Shown here: one piece after another, positions 5,165-5,747 of the stretch
Position numbering within the stretch: position 1 is the stretch's first letter
Layout: every line of letters begins with the position of its first letter
Assembly: GCA_013042165.1 (NCBI GenBank)
Contig: JABDQT010000118.1
Location: 1 to 5,747 of the forward strand
DNA: 5,747 bases
Origin: Kiritimatiellales bacterium
GTDB taxonomy: Bacteria; Verrucomicrobiota; Kiritimatiellia; Kiritimatiellales; Pontiellaceae
Reading direction: 5' to 3'
The notes under the pieces: generated by a model
What the model was told of the DNA's origin: nothing
Seen by the model: the letters and a program-made list of their open reading frames with translations, nothing else
The model's database searches: none
Position numbers and translations under genes: made by a program

Positions 5165-5747
5165 AATCGACCTCCCCGTCAAAAACTGTTTCAGCGTCCC
5201 CCATCAACGTGATTTCCCCCTGATCTGTATCAATTACCAGATCATGGCCGCCGGCGCAATGCACGGTAACGGGCAACTTGATCCACCCGTGTTCCGCGGC
5301 AAGTACAGCCACCGCCGCCGCTCCGGTTCCGCAGGCCAGCGTTTCGGCTTCGACTCCACGTTCGTAGGTGCGCATGGTCAATGACCCATCCGGCTCCACT
5401 ATGGCAAAATTGGCGTTCGTGCCCGCCGGAGCAAATTGTTTGTGCTGCCGAATGGCCCGCCCGCAGCGCATCAGATCCACTCCCGAAACATCATCCACCC
5501 AAACCACCGCATGCGGCACACCGGTGTCTACAGAATCGACGGTCCTATCCAAACCCATTGCCAAATCCAGCTTGAGATCCGTCGGGGTTGTAAGCGTTAC
5601 ACGAACTTGCTCTCCCAGCACTTCGGCATGCACCAGGCCGGCGCCGGTTTCAATCATCATCACGGCCGGCGCATAACCGATTTCAAACGCCATCCGCGCC
5701 ACACAGCGTGCGCCATTGCCGCACATCGCCTGCTCGCCGCCATCGGG
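5148..5747 (-). CDS. dapF: Diaminopimelate epimerase, C-terminal part (runs off the window)
   Basis: DapF converts LL-diaminopimelate to the meso form, the precursor of lysine and of the peptidoglycan cross-link. The reading frame is open to the right edge, giving 199 visible residues out of a usual 270-280, so about 75 N-terminal residues lie outside. The first visible residues, PDGGEQAMCGNGARC, are the family signature around the first catalytic cysteine (codon 5723-5721). The second catalytic cysteine is in YERGVEAETLACGTGAAAVAV, about 130 residues later. GTNANFAIVE, between them, is also conserved. The ATG at 5726 is therefore an internal methionine and not the start. Nothing suggests a broken gene. 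The end overlaps folK, placing dapF as the upstream member of the folK-panB-panC run; any promoter is beyond the window. Confidence 0.97.
   Translation of the reverse strand, partial: PDGGEQAMCGNGARCVARMAFEIGYAPAVMMIETGAGLVHAEVLGEQVRVTLTTPTDLKLDLAMGLDRTVDSVDTGVPHAVVWVDDVSGVDLMRCGRAIRQHKQFAPAGTNANFAIVEPDGSLTMRTYERGVEAETLACGTGAAAVAVLAAEHGWIKLPVTVHCAGGHDLVIDTDQGEITLMGDAETVFDGEVDYGDRV

Noticed and set aside
5165..5182. TTG start for folK six codons upstream of the ATG
   Set aside because: The strong GGGGAGG lies between the TTG and the ATG and is ideally spaced for the ATG, where the family N terminus also begins.
1..5747. Defence system, mobile element, CRISPR array or toxin-antitoxin pair
   Set aside because: All sizeable coding space belongs to known core metabolic or rRNA-modification genes. 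There are no tandem repeats with spacers, no terminal inverted repeats, and no transposase, integrase or toxin motifs on either strand.

Overview
This window is bacterial and reads as an ordinary, intact housekeeping region. It holds eight complete protein genes, one protein gene cut by the right edge, and one tRNA gene. The DNA is moderately GC-rich with a uniform look, and I see no insertion sequence, integrase, phage gene or CRISPR array. Every protein gene matches a conserved core family, and their motifs are complete. A diaminopimelate epimerase gene and a tRNA with an encoded CCA end fit a bacterium with peptidoglycan. The RsmE variant (KVERFYFDTHVL segment) and the gene mix bring to mind the Planctomycetes-Verrucomicrobia-Kiritimatiellota group, but that is a weak impression and not a supported assignment.

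Layout from left to right: rsmE (minus, 11-745), with a possible next gene overlapping its stop at the left edge; a 98-base divergent spacer with a long inverted repeat; surE (plus, 844-1605); a 37-base convergent spacer covered by a strong hairpin; then a long run of minus-strand genes. In transcription order (right to left) that run is dapF (partial), folK, panB, panC, tRNA-Cys(GCA), gcvH and lipB. dapF overlaps folK by 17 bases, folK is 21 bases from panB, and panB is one base from panC, so these four look like an operon. A promoter-like sequence with an A/T-rich upstream tract precedes the tRNA. gcvH starts 31 bases past the tRNA, and a clear intrinsic terminator separates gcvH from lipB.

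Several minus-strand genes share a theme of folate one-carbon chemistry and lipoate. FolK makes folate precursor. PanB consumes 5,10-methylene-tetrahydrofolate. GcvH belongs to the complex that makes methylene-tetrahydrofolate, and LipB attaches the octanoyl precursor of the lipoyl group that GcvH needs. PanB and PanC together make pantothenate for coenzyme A. DapF serves lysine and cell-wall synthesis. RsmE modifies 16S rRNA, and SurE is a nucleotide phosphatase.

I did not find a new biological system. The points worth a second look are non-coding: the terminator just before lipB, the close tRNA-Cys/gcvH arrangement, two hairpins that contain stop codons, and the inverted repeat between rsmE and surE.
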